Assembly (NCBI GenBank): GCA_000648925.1
Contig: JFHF01000001.1
Coordinates: forward strand, 124,001-188,000
DNA length: 64,000 nt
DNA from: Caballeronia jiangsuensis
GTDB lineage: Bacteria; Pseudomonadota; Gammaproteobacteria; Burkholderiales; Burkholderiaceae
Direction of reading: 5' to 3'
The translations under genes and the position numbers were made by a program. This document shows positions 46,991 to 57,052 of the stretch, in pieces. The notes under the pieces are model-generated. The model did no database searches. It was not told the origin of the DNA and saw only the letters and a program-made list of their open reading frames with translations. Every line of letters starts with the position of its first letter. Position 1 is the stretch's first letter.

Positions 46991-47979
46991 ATGGGATTTG
47001 CCTGATCGACGACAGGTTTGCGCACCACATCGACGATCACTTCGACCTGCCGCACGACCGCGGGCGGCACTGGCACGTCGCCGCGCAGCACGCATTCGAT
47101 CCATCGCGCGGTGGTCGCGGCGTCGAGCGTTTCGGGCAGTTCGATATGGGGCGCGTGCGGCTGCGAGTGCTCCGGCGAGATCAGCGTTTCGACGTGGCCG
47201 TCGTGGAACCAGTCGACCTGCACCTGGCGGCGCGTGTCGGCGACGGCTTCGCCTTCGGTGCCGCGCGCGAGCAGTGCGCCGCCCGCCGCCGCATCGGGAT
47301 GCTCGGTGAAGAGTCCCGTGAGACTCTCGCGATACTCCGGATGCGTGTAGTTGACGAGCCTCAGGCCCGGATCGGCGAACGGTTGAAGGATTTTCACGAG
47401 CGTGTGCGTCGAATTGCGCACGCCCATGCGGCGTCTTAGCGCCAGCAGCCGGGCGAGCTTCGGCGCGAGCACGGCGATCGGCGCGAACGCGAGTCGGCGC
47501 GACGCGAGGCTGTCTTCGATTTCATCGTGCGAAGCGGCGTGCGCGATACCCAGTTCGGCAAAAATCTCGGCGCTCGTCACGCGGCCTGGATCGTCGGTGA
47601 CGCCGTGCACCAGCACCGGCACGCCTTCGCGCGCGAGCAAGAGCGACAGCAGCGGCACGAGATTCGGCGTCTTGCGCGCGCCGTTGTAGCTCGGAATCGA
47701 CACTGGCCGCGCGTGCTCGCGGCCATCCTGAACATGCAGCGGCTCGAACGAGCGATGCGCGGCGGAAAGCATGGCGGCGAGTTCGGCGGCGGTTTCGCCC
47801 TTGACGCGATAGGCGAGCAGCACCGCGCCCAGTTCGAGTTCGGAGACGCGATCTTCGAGGATCGCTTCGTAGAGCGCGTAGGTGTCCTCGTGCGAGAGCG
47901 CGCGCGCGCCGTTCGGCCCGCGGCCGATTTCCTTGATATAGCGCGCGCAGTTGAAAGCGGGGGGAGCGGAGTCGGTCAT
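46987..47979 (-). CDS. ybiB: YbiB family DNA-binding protein (TrpD2)
   Basis: A 330-residue protein with the anthranilate phosphoribosyltransferase fold (TrpD2 family). Residues 10-75 are the helical N-terminal domain (LSHEDTYALYEAILEDRVSELELGAVLLAYRVKGE). The central domain has VSIPSYNGARKTPNLVPLLSLLLA. YbiB of E. coli binds DNA non-specifically and is SOS-linked, and it lacks the usual transferase activity. It directly precedes the leuA leader. Confidence 0.92.
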   Translation of the reverse strand: MTDSAPPAFNCARYIKEIGRGPNGARALSHEDTYALYEAILEDRVSELELGAVLLAYRVKGETAAELAAMLSAAHRSFEPLHVQDGREHARPVSIPSYNGARKTPNLVPLLSLLLAREGVPVLVHGVTDDPGRVTSAEIFAELGIAHAASHDEIEDSLASRRLAFAPIAVLAPKLARLLALRRRMGVRNSTHTLVKILQPFADPGLRLVNYTHPEYRESLTGLFTEHPDAAAGGALLARGTEGEAVADTRRQVQVDWFHDGHVETLISPEHSQPHAPHIELPETLDAATTARWIECVLRGDVPVPPAVVRQVEVIVDVVRKPVVDQANPI

Positions 47980-48307
47980 CGGATAGTTGTGGCGGATCGG
48001 GTGCTCAATTCCGTACTGTGAGCGATGCCGTCGCGCGTTTTAAGGTGCAGGAAACTTATTGAGTACCGTATTTGACGAGCGCTGGCAAGCTGCACAGAGC
48101 GAGCGTTTCGCCCGTATTTCCTCCGATGCTTACGAATAACGCCGCGCCCGCCGACCCGGCGATGGCTCGCCGAAAGCTCGCAAAGCCGCGCCCGACAAGC
48201 TTCGCCACGATTTGCGCGCGCACGTTACACTCCCTTTTCTCGCCGGCCGTCCGCGCTGGCGCATTCGTCCATGAATCTGCACATCAAAACAGCAACAGGA
48301 GAGCGGG
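47980..48307. other. Intergenic region between ybiB and the FAA hydrolase gene
   Basis: A 328-bp divergent gap. A TACACT at 48226-48231 could be a -10 box for the FAA hydrolase gene, but no well-placed -35 is present. I see no hairpin or coding frame worth calling. Confidence 0.4.
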
Positions 48308-49006
48308 ATGAGTTACGTGTTTCCTCCGGCACCGGCCGCAGCGGTGCCCGTCGATGGTTCGAATGAGCAGTTTCCGGTGCGCCGCATCTACTGCGTCGGC
48401 CGCAACTACGAAGCCCACGCGCGCGAAATGGGCCACGATCCGGACCGCGAGCCGCCGTTTTTCTTCAGCAAGCCCGCGGATGCCGTGCTGTACGTCGCGC
48501 CGGGTTCGACGGGCGAATTCCCGTATCCGTCGCAGACGAAGAATCTGCACTTCGAAATGGAGCTCGTGGCCGCGATCGGCAAGCAGGGCAAAGACATTTC
48601 CGCCGATAAAGGGCTCGACTACATCTACGGCTACGCGCTCGGCCTCGACATGACGCGCCGCGATCTGCAAGCCGAAGCGAAGAGGCTCGGCCGTCCGTGG
48701 GACACGGCGAAAGGCTTCGACCGCTCGGCGCCGATCGGCCCGATTCATCCGGTGTCGAAGGTCGGGCATCTGGAAAAGAGCGCGATCTGGCTGACCGTCA
48801 ACGGCGAGGAAAAGCAGCGTTCGGACATCTCGCAACTGATCTGGTCGGTGGGTGAAACCGTCGCGTATCTGTCGACGCTCTTCGAGCTCTTTCCCGGCGA
48901 TCTCATTTTCACCGGCACGCCCGAAGGCGTCGGCGCGGTCGTGAAGGGCGATCTGCTGAAGGGCGGCGTCGACGGCATCGGTGAATTTTCGGTGCGCGTC
49001 GTATGA
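48308..49006 (+). CDS. Fumarylacetoacetate hydrolase family protein
   Basis: A 232-residue FAH-fold enzyme. The motifs RIYCVGRNYEAHAREMG, PFFFSKPADAV, HFEMELVAAIGK (metal ligand Glu pair) and TGTPEGVGAV are typical of the short FAH/fumarylpyruvate hydrolase group. It overlaps maiA (ATGA), so the pair probably cleaves a fumaryl- or maleyl-pyruvate-type ring-cleavage product, as in the gentisate pathway. No ring-cleaving dioxygenase is adjacent. Confidence 0.9.
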   Translation: MSYVFPPAPAAAVPVDGSNEQFPVRRIYCVGRNYEAHAREMGHDPDREPPFFFSKPADAVLYVAPGSTGEFPYPSQTKNLHFEMELVAAIGKQGKDISADKGLDYIYGYALGLDMTRRDLQAEAKRLGRPWDTAKGFDRSAPIGPIHPVSKVGHLEKSAIWLTVNGEEKQRSDISQLIWSVGETVAYLSTLFELFPGDLIFTGTPEGVGAVVKGDLLKGGVDGIGEFSVRVV

Positions 49007-49647
49007 AGCTTTACAGCTATTTCCGCAGCTCGGCGGCGTATCGCGTGCGCATCGCGCTGAATCTGAAGGGGCTCGACTACGACTACGTCGGCGTGCATTT
49101 GCTGCGCGACGGCGGGCAGCAGCTCAAGCCCGAATATCGCGCGGTGAATCCTGACGGCATCGTGCCCGCTCTCGTCGATGGCGACGACGTGCTCACGCAG
49201 TCCCTCGCGATCATCGAGTATCTCGAAGAGACGCATCCCGAGCCCGCGCTTCTGCCGAAAAGTCCGTCCGATCGCGCGTTCGTGCGTTCCGTCGCGATGC
49301 AGGTCGCATGTGAAATCCATCCGCTCGACAACCTGCGCGTGCTGAAATACCTGAAGCATCAGGTCAAGGTGCCGGACGAGGCGAAGGACGCGTGGTATCG
49401 GCATTGGCTCGAAATCGGCTTCGAGTCGCTCGAAAAGCGGCTCGCCGCCGACAAGCGCGTGGGCGCGCTGACTTTTGGCGACACGCCGACCGTCGCCGAT
49501 CTGTGCATCGTGCCGCAGGTATTCAACGCGCGGCGCTTCGGCATCGACGTGAGTCCGTATCCGACGATCGCACGCATCGCCGATCACGCCTGCACGCTCG
49601 ACGCCTTCGCACGGGCCGCTCCGGCGCAGCAGCCGGACGCCGAATGA
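49003..49647 (+). CDS. maiA: Maleylacetoacetate (maleylpyruvate) isomerase
   Basis: A 214-residue zeta-class glutathione S-transferase. The N-terminal thioredoxin-like part has LYSYFRSSAAYRVRIALNLKGL with the catalytic SSxxxR motif, and the C-terminal helical part has SPSDRAFVRSVAMQVACEIHPLDN. It isomerises maleylacetoacetate or maleylpyruvate using glutathione, which gshA and gshB in this window supply. It overlaps both neighbours by four bases. Confidence 0.93.
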   Translation: MKLYSYFRSSAAYRVRIALNLKGLDYDYVGVHLLRDGGQQLKPEYRAVNPDGIVPALVDGDDVLTQSLAIIEYLEETHPEPALLPKSPSDRAFVRSVAMQVACEIHPLDNLRVLKYLKHQVKVPDEAKDAWYRHWLEIGFESLEKRLAADKRVGALTFGDTPTVADLCIVPQVFNARRFGIDVSPYPTIARIADHACTLDAFARAAPAQQPDAE

Positions 49648-50276
49648 CGGCGGCGGATTCTGCCGGAGCGCTGTCGGGTTATCTGTCGGGTGCGGGTCTG
49701 GGCGCGAGCCTGATCGTCGCGATCGGGGCGCAGAACGCGTTCGTGTTGCGGCAGGGATTGAAGCGCCGCCACGTGGGCATCGTCGTGTCGATCTGCGCGT
49801 TCATCGACGTGCTGTTGATCGCGCTCGGCGTCGGCGGCATGGGCGCGCTCATCGCGCGTGCGCCTGTTCTGCTCGACGTGATTCGCTGGGCAGGCGCGAT
49901 CTTCGTGTTTCTGTATGGCGTGCGCGCGTTTCTCGCGGCGTGGCGCGGGCCGGGGCATCTGAACGCATCGGACGGCGATTCGCAGACGGCGATCGGCGCG
50001 GCGTCCACCGTGCTCGCGCTGTCGCTGCTCAATCCGCACGTCTATCTCGATACCGTGGTGTTGCTCGGCGGCATCGGCGCGCAGCGCGGCTGGCCGGGCA
50101 ATGCGTGGTTCGCGGCGGGCGCGATGTGCGCGTCGGTCATCTGGTTCACGGCGCTCGGTTACGGGGCGCGTCTTTTGGAGCCGTGGTTCGAGAAGGACGT
50201 ATCGTGGCGCGTGCTCGATGTGATCGTCGGCTGCGTGATGTGGTGGATCGCGGCTTCGCTGATACTCGCGCGATAA
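49644..50276 (+). CDS. argO: LysE/ArgO family amino-acid exporter
   Basis: A 210-residue protein with six membrane helices. The family motif GLGASLIVAIGAQNAFVLRQGLKR near the N-terminus and SLLNPHVYLDTVVLLGG in the middle mark the LysE/ArgO group, which exports basic amino acids. It is cotranscribed with the FAA hydrolase and maiA genes by overlap. The substrate is inferred. Confidence 0.88.
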   Translation: MTAADSAGALSGYLSGAGLGASLIVAIGAQNAFVLRQGLKRRHVGIVVSICAFIDVLLIALGVGGMGALIARAPVLLDVIRWAGAIFVFLYGVRAFLAAWRGPGHLNASDGDSQTAIGAASTVLALSLLNPHVYLDTVVLLGGIGAQRGWPGNAWFAAGAMCASVIWFTALGYGARLLEPWFEKDVSWRVLDVIVGCVMWWIAASLILAR

Positions 50277-50304
50277 AAAAAGGCGTCCAACTGGACGCCC
50301 TTTT
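50275..50304. terminator. Bidirectional terminator between argO and ftsY
   Basis: Stem GGCGTCC/GGACGCC (50282-50288 with 50293-50299) with a four-base loop, flanked by an A-run on the left and TTTT on the right, lies between two convergent genes. Confidence 0.8.
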
Positions 50305-50309
50305 CAGGT

Positions 50310-51539
50310 TCAGCCGAGCAACGCGTCTGCGAACTCTTCGGCGCTGAACGGCTGCAAATCCTCGACCTTCTCGCCCACGCCGATGAAGTACACCGGAACC
50401 GGCCGCTGACGCGCGATCGCGGCGAGAATGCCGCCTTTCGCGGTGCCATCGAGCTTGGTCACGACGAGGCCGGTCAGACCCAGCGCATCGTCGAACGCCT
50501 TCACCTGCGCGAGCGCGTTCTGGCCCGTGTTCGCGTCGATCACGAGCAGCACTTCGTGCGGCGCATCGGGCATCGCTTTGGCGATCACGCGGCGCACCTT
50601 GCGCAGTTCTTCCATCAGATGAAGTTGCGTCGGCAGACGGCCGGCGGTGTCGGCCATCATCACGTCGATCTTGCGCGCACGCGCCGCACCGACGGCGTCG
50701 TAGATCACGGCGGCGGCGTCGCCGCTTTCCTGCGCGATCACCGTCACGTTGTTGCGCTCGCCCCAGACCGTCAGTTGCTCGCGCGCGGCGGCGCGGAACG
50801 TATCGCCCGCAGCGAGCAGCACCGACTGGTTGAAGCGCTGCAGATGCTTCGCGAGCTTCCCGATGCTGGTCGTCTTGCCGACGCCGTTCACGCCCGCGAT
50901 CATCATCACGAGTGGTTGCGCGCGTCCGAGCATCAGCGATTTTTCGAGCGGGCGCAGCAGGTCGACCAGTAATTCGCGCAGCGCAGCCTTCACTTGCGAC
51001 GCGTCGGTCAGACGCTCCGCGCGCACTTTCTCGCGCAGCGATTCGAGCAGGAATTCGGTTGCATCGACGCCGGCATCGGACATCAGCAGCGCGGTTTCGA
51101 GTTCTTCGTACAGGTCTTCGTCGATCTTCGCGCTGACGAAAATCCCGGTCAGATTGGAGCTCGTCTTGGAGAGACCGTGACGCAGACGCGAGATCCACGA
51201 TTTTTTCGCGGCCGGATCGGCCTCGGGCGGCGGCACGATTTCCTCGTTCGCCTGATCCGTTTCCGGCCCGCGCGCCCATTGCGACTGGGTGCGGCCTTGC
51301 CAGTATTCCTTCGATTCTTCCGTCCGAGGCTCGACGGACGGTGTGGGTACGACAGGCGTAGCGGGTTTCGGGGGCGCTTCCGGCTGCACTTCTTCCGACG
51401 GCGTTTCGACGCCAAGCGCCTGCCGTTCGAGCTCGGCGTCGGAGATTTCTTCGTCCTCGGCCGCCTCGACGGATTCGTCCTGAGGAGCGTCGGGCGGCGC
51501 GTCAGCCGGCTTTTTGAATTTCTTGAAGAAGCTGAACAT
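50310..51539 (-). CDS. ftsY: Signal recognition particle receptor FtsY
   Basis: A 409-residue GTPase. The N-terminal A domain (about 1-100) starts MFSFFKKFKKP and is acidic, for membrane contact. The NG domain follows with IAGVNGVGKTTSIGKLA (G1), DTFRAAAREQL, DVMMADTAGRLPTQ (G3) and VVTKLDGTAKGG (G4). It docks ribosome-SRP complexes to the Sec translocon. The ATG at 51539 fits the family; a frame extension to 51734 is not used. Confidence 0.97.
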   Translation of the reverse strand: MFSFFKKFKKPADAPPDAPQDESVEAAEDEEISDAELERQALGVETPSEEVQPEAPPKPATPVVPTPSVEPRTEESKEYWQGRTQSQWARGPETDQANEEIVPPPEADPAAKKSWISRLRHGLSKTSSNLTGIFVSAKIDEDLYEELETALLMSDAGVDATEFLLESLREKVRAERLTDASQVKAALRELLVDLLRPLEKSLMLGRAQPLVMMIAGVNGVGKTTSIGKLAKHLQRFNQSVLLAAGDTFRAAAREQLTVWGERNNVTVIAQESGDAAAVIYDAVGAARARKIDVMMADTAGRLPTQLHLMEELRKVRRVIAKAMPDAPHEVLLVIDANTGQNALAQVKAFDDALGLTGLVVTKLDGTAKGGILAAIARQRPVPVYFIGVGEKVEDLQPFSAEEFADALLG

Positions 51540-51769
51540 GGATTTTGACGATGATGCGCGCGTGAACCGATGGCCTCTTGCGCGCGTTCGAGTCGCTCCG
51601 CGCGAGGCCCGCGCGATGGGATAGTAGCCGCATATTTTATCAGGCGCCGCCGTCCGCGCCCGTGCGGCTCCCGGCATGGCGTGCGCGTGTGGTAACGTTG
51701 GCTTCATTGCCCGGGCCGGCTGATCTTCAGGCAAAAATGCCCGGCGCGTTCCACTCCAACAATCTGTTT

Positions 51770-52396
51770 ATGCCCCGCACGTCCGCTACCCGATCCACCT
51801 TGCCGAGCCATACGCCGTCGCGCGGAGGCAAACCGCACACGATCCGCATCATCGGCGGAGAGTGGAAACGCACGCCGCTGCCCGTGCTCGATCTCGATGG
51901 CCTCAGGCCCACGCCCGATCGCGTGCGCGAGACGCTTTTCAACTGGCTCGGACAGGATCTGAGCGGCCAGCGTTGTCTCGACATGTTCGCGGGCAGCGGC
52001 GCGCTCGGTTTCGAGGCGGCGTCGCGCGGCGCGGCGCGTGTGGTGATGGTCGAAAGGAGCGGGAAGGCAGCCGCGCAGATCAGGGCGAATCAGGCGAAGC
52101 TCGGCGCGCGCAACATCGAGGTTGCGGAAGCGGATGCGCTGCGGCTCGTCGCGAGCCTCGCGCACGGCTCGTTCGACGTGATCTTTCTCGACCCGCCGTT
52201 CGGCGATCAGGCGTTGCTCCTGCGCGCGCTGGAACTGGCGGCGCCGCTCGTCGCGCCCGACGGGGCGATTTACGTCGAATGCGGCGATGCGCTCGACCTG
52301 GCAGGCATCGATGCGCTCGCCGGCTGGAGCGTCGTGCGTGAAGGCAAGGCGGGCGCGGTCCGCTATCATTTGCTGCGTCGCGAAAATGAGGAATAA
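51770..52396 (+). CDS. rsmD: 16S rRNA (guanine(966)-N2)-methyltransferase
   Basis: A 208-residue methyltransferase. The ATG at 51770 precedes TIRIIGGEWKRTPLPV, the usual N-terminus. The motifs RPTPDRVRETLFNWL, LDMFAGSGALGFEAASRGA (SAM) and FLDPPF (catalytic) are clear. A second in-frame ATG at 51737 could be used. It is divergent from ftsY and followed by coaD, a widespread gene order. Confidence 0.95.
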   Translation: MPRTSATRSTLPSHTPSRGGKPHTIRIIGGEWKRTPLPVLDLDGLRPTPDRVRETLFNWLGQDLSGQRCLDMFAGSGALGFEAASRGAARVVMVERSGKAAAQIRANQAKLGARNIEVAEADALRLVASLAHGSFDVIFLDPPFGDQALLLRALELAAPLVAPDGAIYVECGDALDLAGIDALAGWSVVREGKAGAVRYHLLRRENEE

Positions 52397-52495
52397 TGCG
52401 CGTTCCCGATTTTGGTACAGCCAATCTCGCGGGGAATGAGGGAGAGTTGGTCGTCGCAGCCACGCGGCCCAATGTAAATAGAAGAGGAGAAGCTC

Positions 52496-53002
52496 ATGGT
52501 TGTCGCCGTGTATCCGGGTACGTTCGACCCGCTCACTCGTGGGCATGAAGACATCGTCCGGCGCGCATCGAGCATTTTTGATCAGCTCGTCGTGGGCGTC
52601 GCGCACAGCCAGGCAAAGAAGCCGTTTTTCTCGCTGCAGGAGCGGCTGGATATCGCGCACGACGTGCTCGGGCATTATCCGAACGTGCAGGTGAGCAGTT
52701 TCACCGGGCTACTGAAGGATTTCGTCCGCAAGAACAACGCGCGCGTGATCGTGCGCGGACTGCGCGCCGTGTCCGATTTCGAGTACGAGTTCCAGATGGC
52801 CGGTATGAACCGCTATCTGCTGCCCGACGTCGAGACGATGTTCATGACGCCATCGGATCAGTATCAGTTCATCTCCGGCACCATCGTGCGCGAGATCGCG
52901 CAGCTCGGCGGCGACGTGAGCAAGTTCGTGTTCCCGTCGGTGGAAAAGCGGCTGATCGACAAAGTCGGTATTCTGTCGCAGAAGGACCCCGCGGCGCCCT
53001 GA
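52496..53002 (+). CDS. coaD: Phosphopantetheine adenylyltransferase
   Basis: A 168-residue enzyme of coenzyme A synthesis that makes dephospho-CoA from phosphopantetheine and ATP. Motifs are [16 protein letters not shown] (TxGH nucleotide site), [21 protein letters not shown] and the C-terminal [26 protein letters not shown] precedes the ATG. Confidence 0.97.
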   Translation: MVVAVYPGTFDPLTRGHEDIVRRASSIFDQLVVGVAHSQAKKPFFSLQERLDIAHDVLGHYPNVQVSSFTGLLKDFVRKNNARVIVRGLRAVSDFEYEFQMAGMNRYLLPDVETMFMTPSDQYQFISGTIVREIAQLGGDVSKFVFPSVEKRLIDKVGILSQKDPAAP

Positions 53003-53083
53003 GCGCCGGGCCCGTGCGCTTCGTCGTCATTGAACGTCGCGCGCGGGCGTCATGCCGGACTCGAAACCGGCGCAAGAGAGTGA

Positions 53084-53344
<261 letters not shown>

Positions 53345-53356
53345 GCCCTTCGCGTC

Positions 53357-54424
53357 TTATCCGATCAGCCCGGTCAGGGCGGCGACGAGCGCGTCGCATT
53401 CGGCGGGCGTGCCGATCGAGATGCGCAGATGCCGATCGATGCGCGGCAGCTTGAAGTGCCGCACGAAAATCTCTTTCGATTTGAGTGCGGCGGCGAGTGC
53501 CGCGGCATCGTGCGCGGGATGCTTCGCGAACACGAAGTTGGCGGCGGACGGCACCACGTCGAAGCCGAGCGCCTGCAGTTGCGCGGTCAGTTTCTCGCGG
53601 CTCGCGACGACCTTCGCGCAGCCTTCTTCGAACCACGCCTGATCCTCGTACGATGCAATCGCCGCGACCTGCGCGAGGCGATCGAGCGGATACGAGTTGA
53701 AGCTGTCCTTCACGCGCGTGAGTGCTTCGATGAGCGCCGCATCGCCGAACGCGAAACCTACGCGCATACCCGCCAGCGAACGCGCTTTCGAAGTCGTCTG
53801 CACGACGAGCAGGTTCGGATACGCGTCGATCAGATTCACGGCCGATTCCGCGCCGAAATCGACATACGCTTCATCGATGATGACCGGCGCGTCCGGATTC
53901 GCTTTCAGCAGGATTTCGATTTCCGAAAGCGGCAGCGCGCGGCCTGTCGGCGCATTCGGATTCGGTAGCAGCACGCCGCCGCTCGGCGCACGGTAATCAT
54001 CGACATCGATCGCGAAATCCGCGTTCAAAGGCACGGTCTCGTAGGCGACGCCGTAAAGCTGCGCGTAGACCGGATAAAAGCTGTAGGTGATGTCGGGGAA
54101 GGAAATCGGCTTGTCGTGCTTCAGCAGCGCCTGGAACGCGTGCGCGAGCACTTCGTCGGAACCGTTGCCGGCGAACACCTGCTCGATACGCACACCGTGA
54201 TGCTTCGCGACCGTTTCGCGCAACGCACGCGCGGTCGGATCGGGATATTTGCGCAGCGACGCGCCATCTTCGCCGAGCTCGCGCCGAATCGCTTCGACGA
54301 CACGCGGCGACGGCGGATACGGGTTTTCGTTCGTGTTGAGCTTGACGGGATGTGCCAGCGCGGGTTGCTCGCCCGGCACATAAGGCGTCAGACGATGGAC
54401 GATATCGCTCCAGAAACGGCTCAC
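53357..54424 (-). CDS. hisC: Histidinol-phosphate aminotransferase
   Basis: A 355-residue fold-type I aminotransferase using PLP. It has the [14 protein letters not shown] start region and the PLP Lys in [18 protein letters not shown]. The residues [15 protein letters not shown] and [11 protein letters not shown] are family motifs. I chose the GTG at 54424, which follows TTGGAG by seven bases; the TTG start at 54436 belongs to that ribosome site. It lies directly after pth and away from the main his operon, so it may be a second copy or a related aromatic-acid aminotransferase. Confidence 0.92.
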   Translation of the reverse strand: MSRFWSDIVHRLTPYVPGEQPALAHPVKLNTNENPYPPSPRVVEAIRRELGEDGASLRKYPDPTARALRETVAKHHGVRIEQVFAGNGSDEVLAHAFQALLKHDKPISFPDITYSFYPVYAQLYGVAYETVPLNADFAIDVDDYRAPSGGVLLPNPNAPTGRALPLSEIEILLKANPDAPVIIDEAYVDFGAESAVNLIDAYPNLLVVQTTSKARSLAGMRVGFAFGDAALIEALTRVKDSFNSYPLDRLAQVAAIASYEDQAWFEEGCAKVVASREKLTAQLQALGFDVVPSAANFVFAKHPAHDAAALAAALKSKEIFVRHFKLPRIDRHLRISIGTPAECDALVAALTGLIG

Positions 54425-54437
54425 GGTCGACTCCAAA

Positions 54438-55040
54438 TCAAGAGTTGCGGTGCAGGTTCATCATCGCACGCTCGGTTTCGCCCGCGACGACGAAGGGCAT
54501 CACGGCGAGCGCGCGCTCGATCGACTGATCGATCACATCCTGTTCCTCGCGGCGCGGCGGCTTGAGCACGAAGTTCGCGACATCGGGTTTCGCGCCTGCG
54601 CGCGCGCCTTCGGGAATGAGATCGCGCGGATGCCCGATCCCAATGCGCAAGCGCCAATATTGCTGCGAAGAAAGATGCGCGGAAATATCCTTTAGTCCGT
54701 TATGTCCACCGCTGCCGCCGCCGAGTTTCATCTTGACGGTGCCGGGCGGCAGATCGAGTTCATCGTGTGCGACGAGAATCTCGTCCGGGAGAATCTTGAA
54801 GAACTGCGCGAGCGCGACCACCGATTGTCCCGAGCGGTTCATGAAGGTCTGCGGTTCGAGCAGATGCACTTCGTGGCCGTGCAGACGCCCCTTGCCGTAG
54901 AAACCGTGAAAGCGGCGCTCGTCGCGCAGCGTCGCGCCGGCATCGCGTGCGAACTGGTCGACGAACCAGAAGCCCGCGTTATGCCGCGTCGCGGTGTATT
55001 CGGCGCCCGGATTGCCCAGGCCGACGATCAGCTTGATCAT
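54438..55040 (-). CDS. pth: Peptidyl-tRNA hydrolase
   Basis: A 200-residue enzyme that recycles peptidyl-tRNA. Motifs are [25 protein letters not shown] (catalytic His), [14 protein letters not shown] and [30 protein letters not shown] in pieces. It follows rplY on the same strand, and a terminator lies between. Confidence 0.97.
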   Translation of the reverse strand: MIKLIVGLGNPGAEYTATRHNAGFWFVDQFARDAGATLRDERRFHGFYGKGRLHGHEVHLLEPQTFMNRSGQSVVALAQFFKILPDEILVAHDELDLPPGTVKMKLGGGSGGHNGLKDISAHLSSQQYWRLRIGIGHPRDLIPEGARAGAKPDVANFVLKPPRREEQDVIDQSIERALAVMPFVVAGETERAMMNLHRNS

Positions 55041-55057
55041 GTCGAATCTTGTAGAAC

Positions 55058-55093
55058 GAAAAAAAACCCGCCGGGGCTTGCGCGCCGGCGGGT
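55058..55093 (-). terminator. Terminator between rplY and pth
   Basis: Stem CCCGCCGG/CCGGCGGG (55067-55074 with 55085-55092). On the minus strand it is followed by a U-run from the A-tract at 55059-55066. Located after rplY. Confidence 0.8.
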
Positions 55094-55145
55094 CACGTCG
55101 ACCGTTCTAGCGAACGGATCGAGAGGATAGCGGTATTCCGCGTGC

Positions 55146-55766
55146 TTACTCGGCCGCCGGCTTTTCGCCTTCAGCAGCTTCGCCAGCCCCTTCCGACACG
55201 ACAGCGGCCGGAACGGTAGCCGAGGCCACCACCGGGTTTTCCGCTTCGACGGAAACCGTCAGGCTCACGCCCTTCGGCAACGGGATGTCCTTCGCGTGCA
55301 TCGTCTGACCGGCTTCGATCTTCGCCAGATCGATTTCCAGGAACTCAGGCAGGTCTGCCGGCAGGCATTCCACTTCCAGTTCCGTCACGACGTGCGAGAT
55401 CACCGCGCCTGCCAGCTTCACGGCCGGGTTGGTTTCCTGGTTCATGAAGTGCAGCGGCACCTTGGTGTGCAGCTTCTTCTTCGCGTCGACGCGCTGGAAG
55501 TCCACGTGCAGCACGAGCTGCTTGAACGGGTGGTATTGCACGTCGCGCAGCAGAACCTGTTGCGACTTGCCGGCCACTTCCAGATCGAGAATCGACGAGT
55601 GGAAAACTTCTTTCTTCAGGGCGTGCCACAGGGCGTTGTGGTCGAGTTCGACCAGTTGAACGTCCGTTTCACCACCGTACACGATACCCGGGGTCTTGCC
55701 CGAGTTACGCAGGCGGCGGCTCGCACCCGTACCTTGCTTGCTACGCTCGAAAGCGACGACTTTCAT
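55146..55766 (-). CDS. rplY: Ribosomal protein bL25 (long Ctc/TL5 form)
   Basis: A 206-residue protein. The N-terminal bL25 domain (about 1-95) binds 5S rRNA ([32 protein letters not shown]). The C-terminal TL5-like domain (about 95-190) has [29 protein letters not shown]. An Ala/Glu-rich tail ends it. It lies between prs and pth, as in many proteobacteria. Confidence 0.97.
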   Translation of the reverse strand: MKVVAFERSKQGTGASRRLRNSGKTPGIVYGGETDVQLVELDHNALWHALKKEVFHSSILDLEVAGKSQQVLLRDVQYHPFKQLVLHVDFQRVDAKKKLHTKVPLHFMNQETNPAVKLAGAVISHVVTELEVECLPADLPEFLEIDLAKIEAGQTMHAKDIPLPKGVSLTVSVEAENPVVASATVPAAVVSEGAGEAAEGEKPAAE

Positions 55767-55917
55767 GTTTCACTCCTATATCTGCCCGCGACCAGGCAGG
55801 GAAACCGGGATCATCGAAAATGTGTGATCCCAAAACAAGCGACGCGAACCTTCGTTCGTTCGCGCCGATCATGCAAAAACGCGAAGCATGCGCCTCGCGT
55901 TCCTTGCTCAATTCTGT

Positions 55918-56871
55918 TTAGCCTTCGGCGAAGAGCGACATCACCGAGTCGCCGCGCCGGATTCTGGAGAATGTCTCGGCGAGCAGACCCGCGCTCGACA
56001 GCAGACGGATCTTCGGGCACGCGAGCGATTCGGACGACAGCGGAATGGTGTCCGTGACGACCAGTTCGTCCAGTTGCGACGCCGCGATGCGTTCGCCCGC
56101 GCCACCCGAAAGCACCGGGTGCGTGGCATACGCGAACACCTGCTTCGCGCCGCGGTCTTTCAGCACTTGCGCGGCCTTGCACAGCGTGCCGGCGGTATCG
56201 ACCATGTCGTCCATGATCACGCAGGTGCGTCCTTCCACTTCACCGATAATGTTCATCACTTCGGCGACATTCGCCTTCGGACGACGCTTGTCGATGATCG
56301 CGAGGTCGGTGTTCAACTGCTTGGCGAGCGCACGCGCGCGCACCACACCGCCGACGTCCGGCGACACGACCAGCAGATGATCATGATTCTGCTTGCGCAG
56401 ATCGCCGAGCAGGACGGGCGTAGCGTAGATGTTGTCGACGGGGATGTCGAAGAAACCTTGAATCTGGTCGGCGTGAAGGTCCATGGTGATCACGCGATCG
56501 ACGCCGGCAATTTCCAGCATGTTCGCGACGACCTTCGCCGAGATGGCCACCCGCGCGGAACGCGGACGGCGGTCCTGGCGCGCATAGCCGAAGTAGGGGA
56601 TGGCTGCGGTGATCCGGCCAGCGGATGCGCGCTTGAGCGCATCGACCATGATCATCAGTTCCATCAGGTTGTCGTTCGTGGGAGCGCAGGTGGACTGCAG
56701 AACGAATACGTCTTTGCCCCGAACGTTTTCCTGAATCTCGACCATGATCTCGCCGTCCGAGAAACGGCTGACCATCGCTTTACCGAGAGGAATTCCAAGG
56801 ATTTTGACGACTTCCTGAGCAAGCGCGGGATTTGCGTTGCCAGTAAAAACCATCAGGCCGTCACTGCTCAT
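55918..56871 (-). CDS. prs: Ribose-phosphate pyrophosphokinase
   Basis: A 317-residue enzyme that makes PRPP from ribose-5-phosphate and ATP. The start [17 protein letters not shown] (56871) is usual. Motifs include [32 protein letters not shown] (ATP site) and [15 protein letters not shown] (ribose-phosphate loop). The in-frame extension to 56964 would overlap the tRNA gene and is rejected. Confidence 0.97.
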   Translation of the reverse strand: MSSDGLMVFTGNANPALAQEVVKILGIPLGKAMVSRFSDGEIMVEIQENVRGKDVFVLQSTCAPTNDNLMELMIMVDALKRASAGRITAAIPYFGYARQDRRPRSARVAISAKVVANMLEIAGVDRVITMDLHADQIQGFFDIPVDNIYATPVLLGDLRKQNHDHLLVVSPDVGGVVRARALAKQLNTDLAIIDKRRPKANVAEVMNIIGEVEGRTCVIMDDMVDTAGTLCKAAQVLKDRGAKQVFAYATHPVLSGGAGERIAASQLDELVVTDTIPLSSESLACPKIRLLSSAGLLAETFSRIRRGDSVMSLFAEG

Positions 56872-56921
56872 CGTGCACCTGTCTGCGGCTGGAGGCGAGA
56901 GGAAAAACGCGAGAAAAAGAA

Positions 56922-56998
56922 TGGCAGGGGAGGAAGGACTCGAACCCTCGCATGCCGGAATCAAAATCCGGTGCCTTGACCAACTTGGCGACTCCCCT
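56922..56998 (-). tRNA. tRNA-Gln (anticodon TTG)
   Basis: A 77-base gene including the encoded CCA. The acceptor stem AGGGGAG/CTCCCCT pairs fully. The anticodon stem CCGGA/TCCGG holds the loop TTTTGAT with anticodon TTG. The T arm has GGTTCGAGTCC. It lies between ispE and prs on the same strand and may be part of their transcript. Confidence 0.97.
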
Positions 56999-57052
56999 AC
57001 ACTAACTTTGAGTCTTGCCGGGAAGTGTAGGACATGCCCGACAAAACAAAAC

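Noticed and set aside
56872-56964. N-terminal extension of prs
   Set aside because: It would run through the tRNA-Gln gene; the family starts at MSSDGLMVF.
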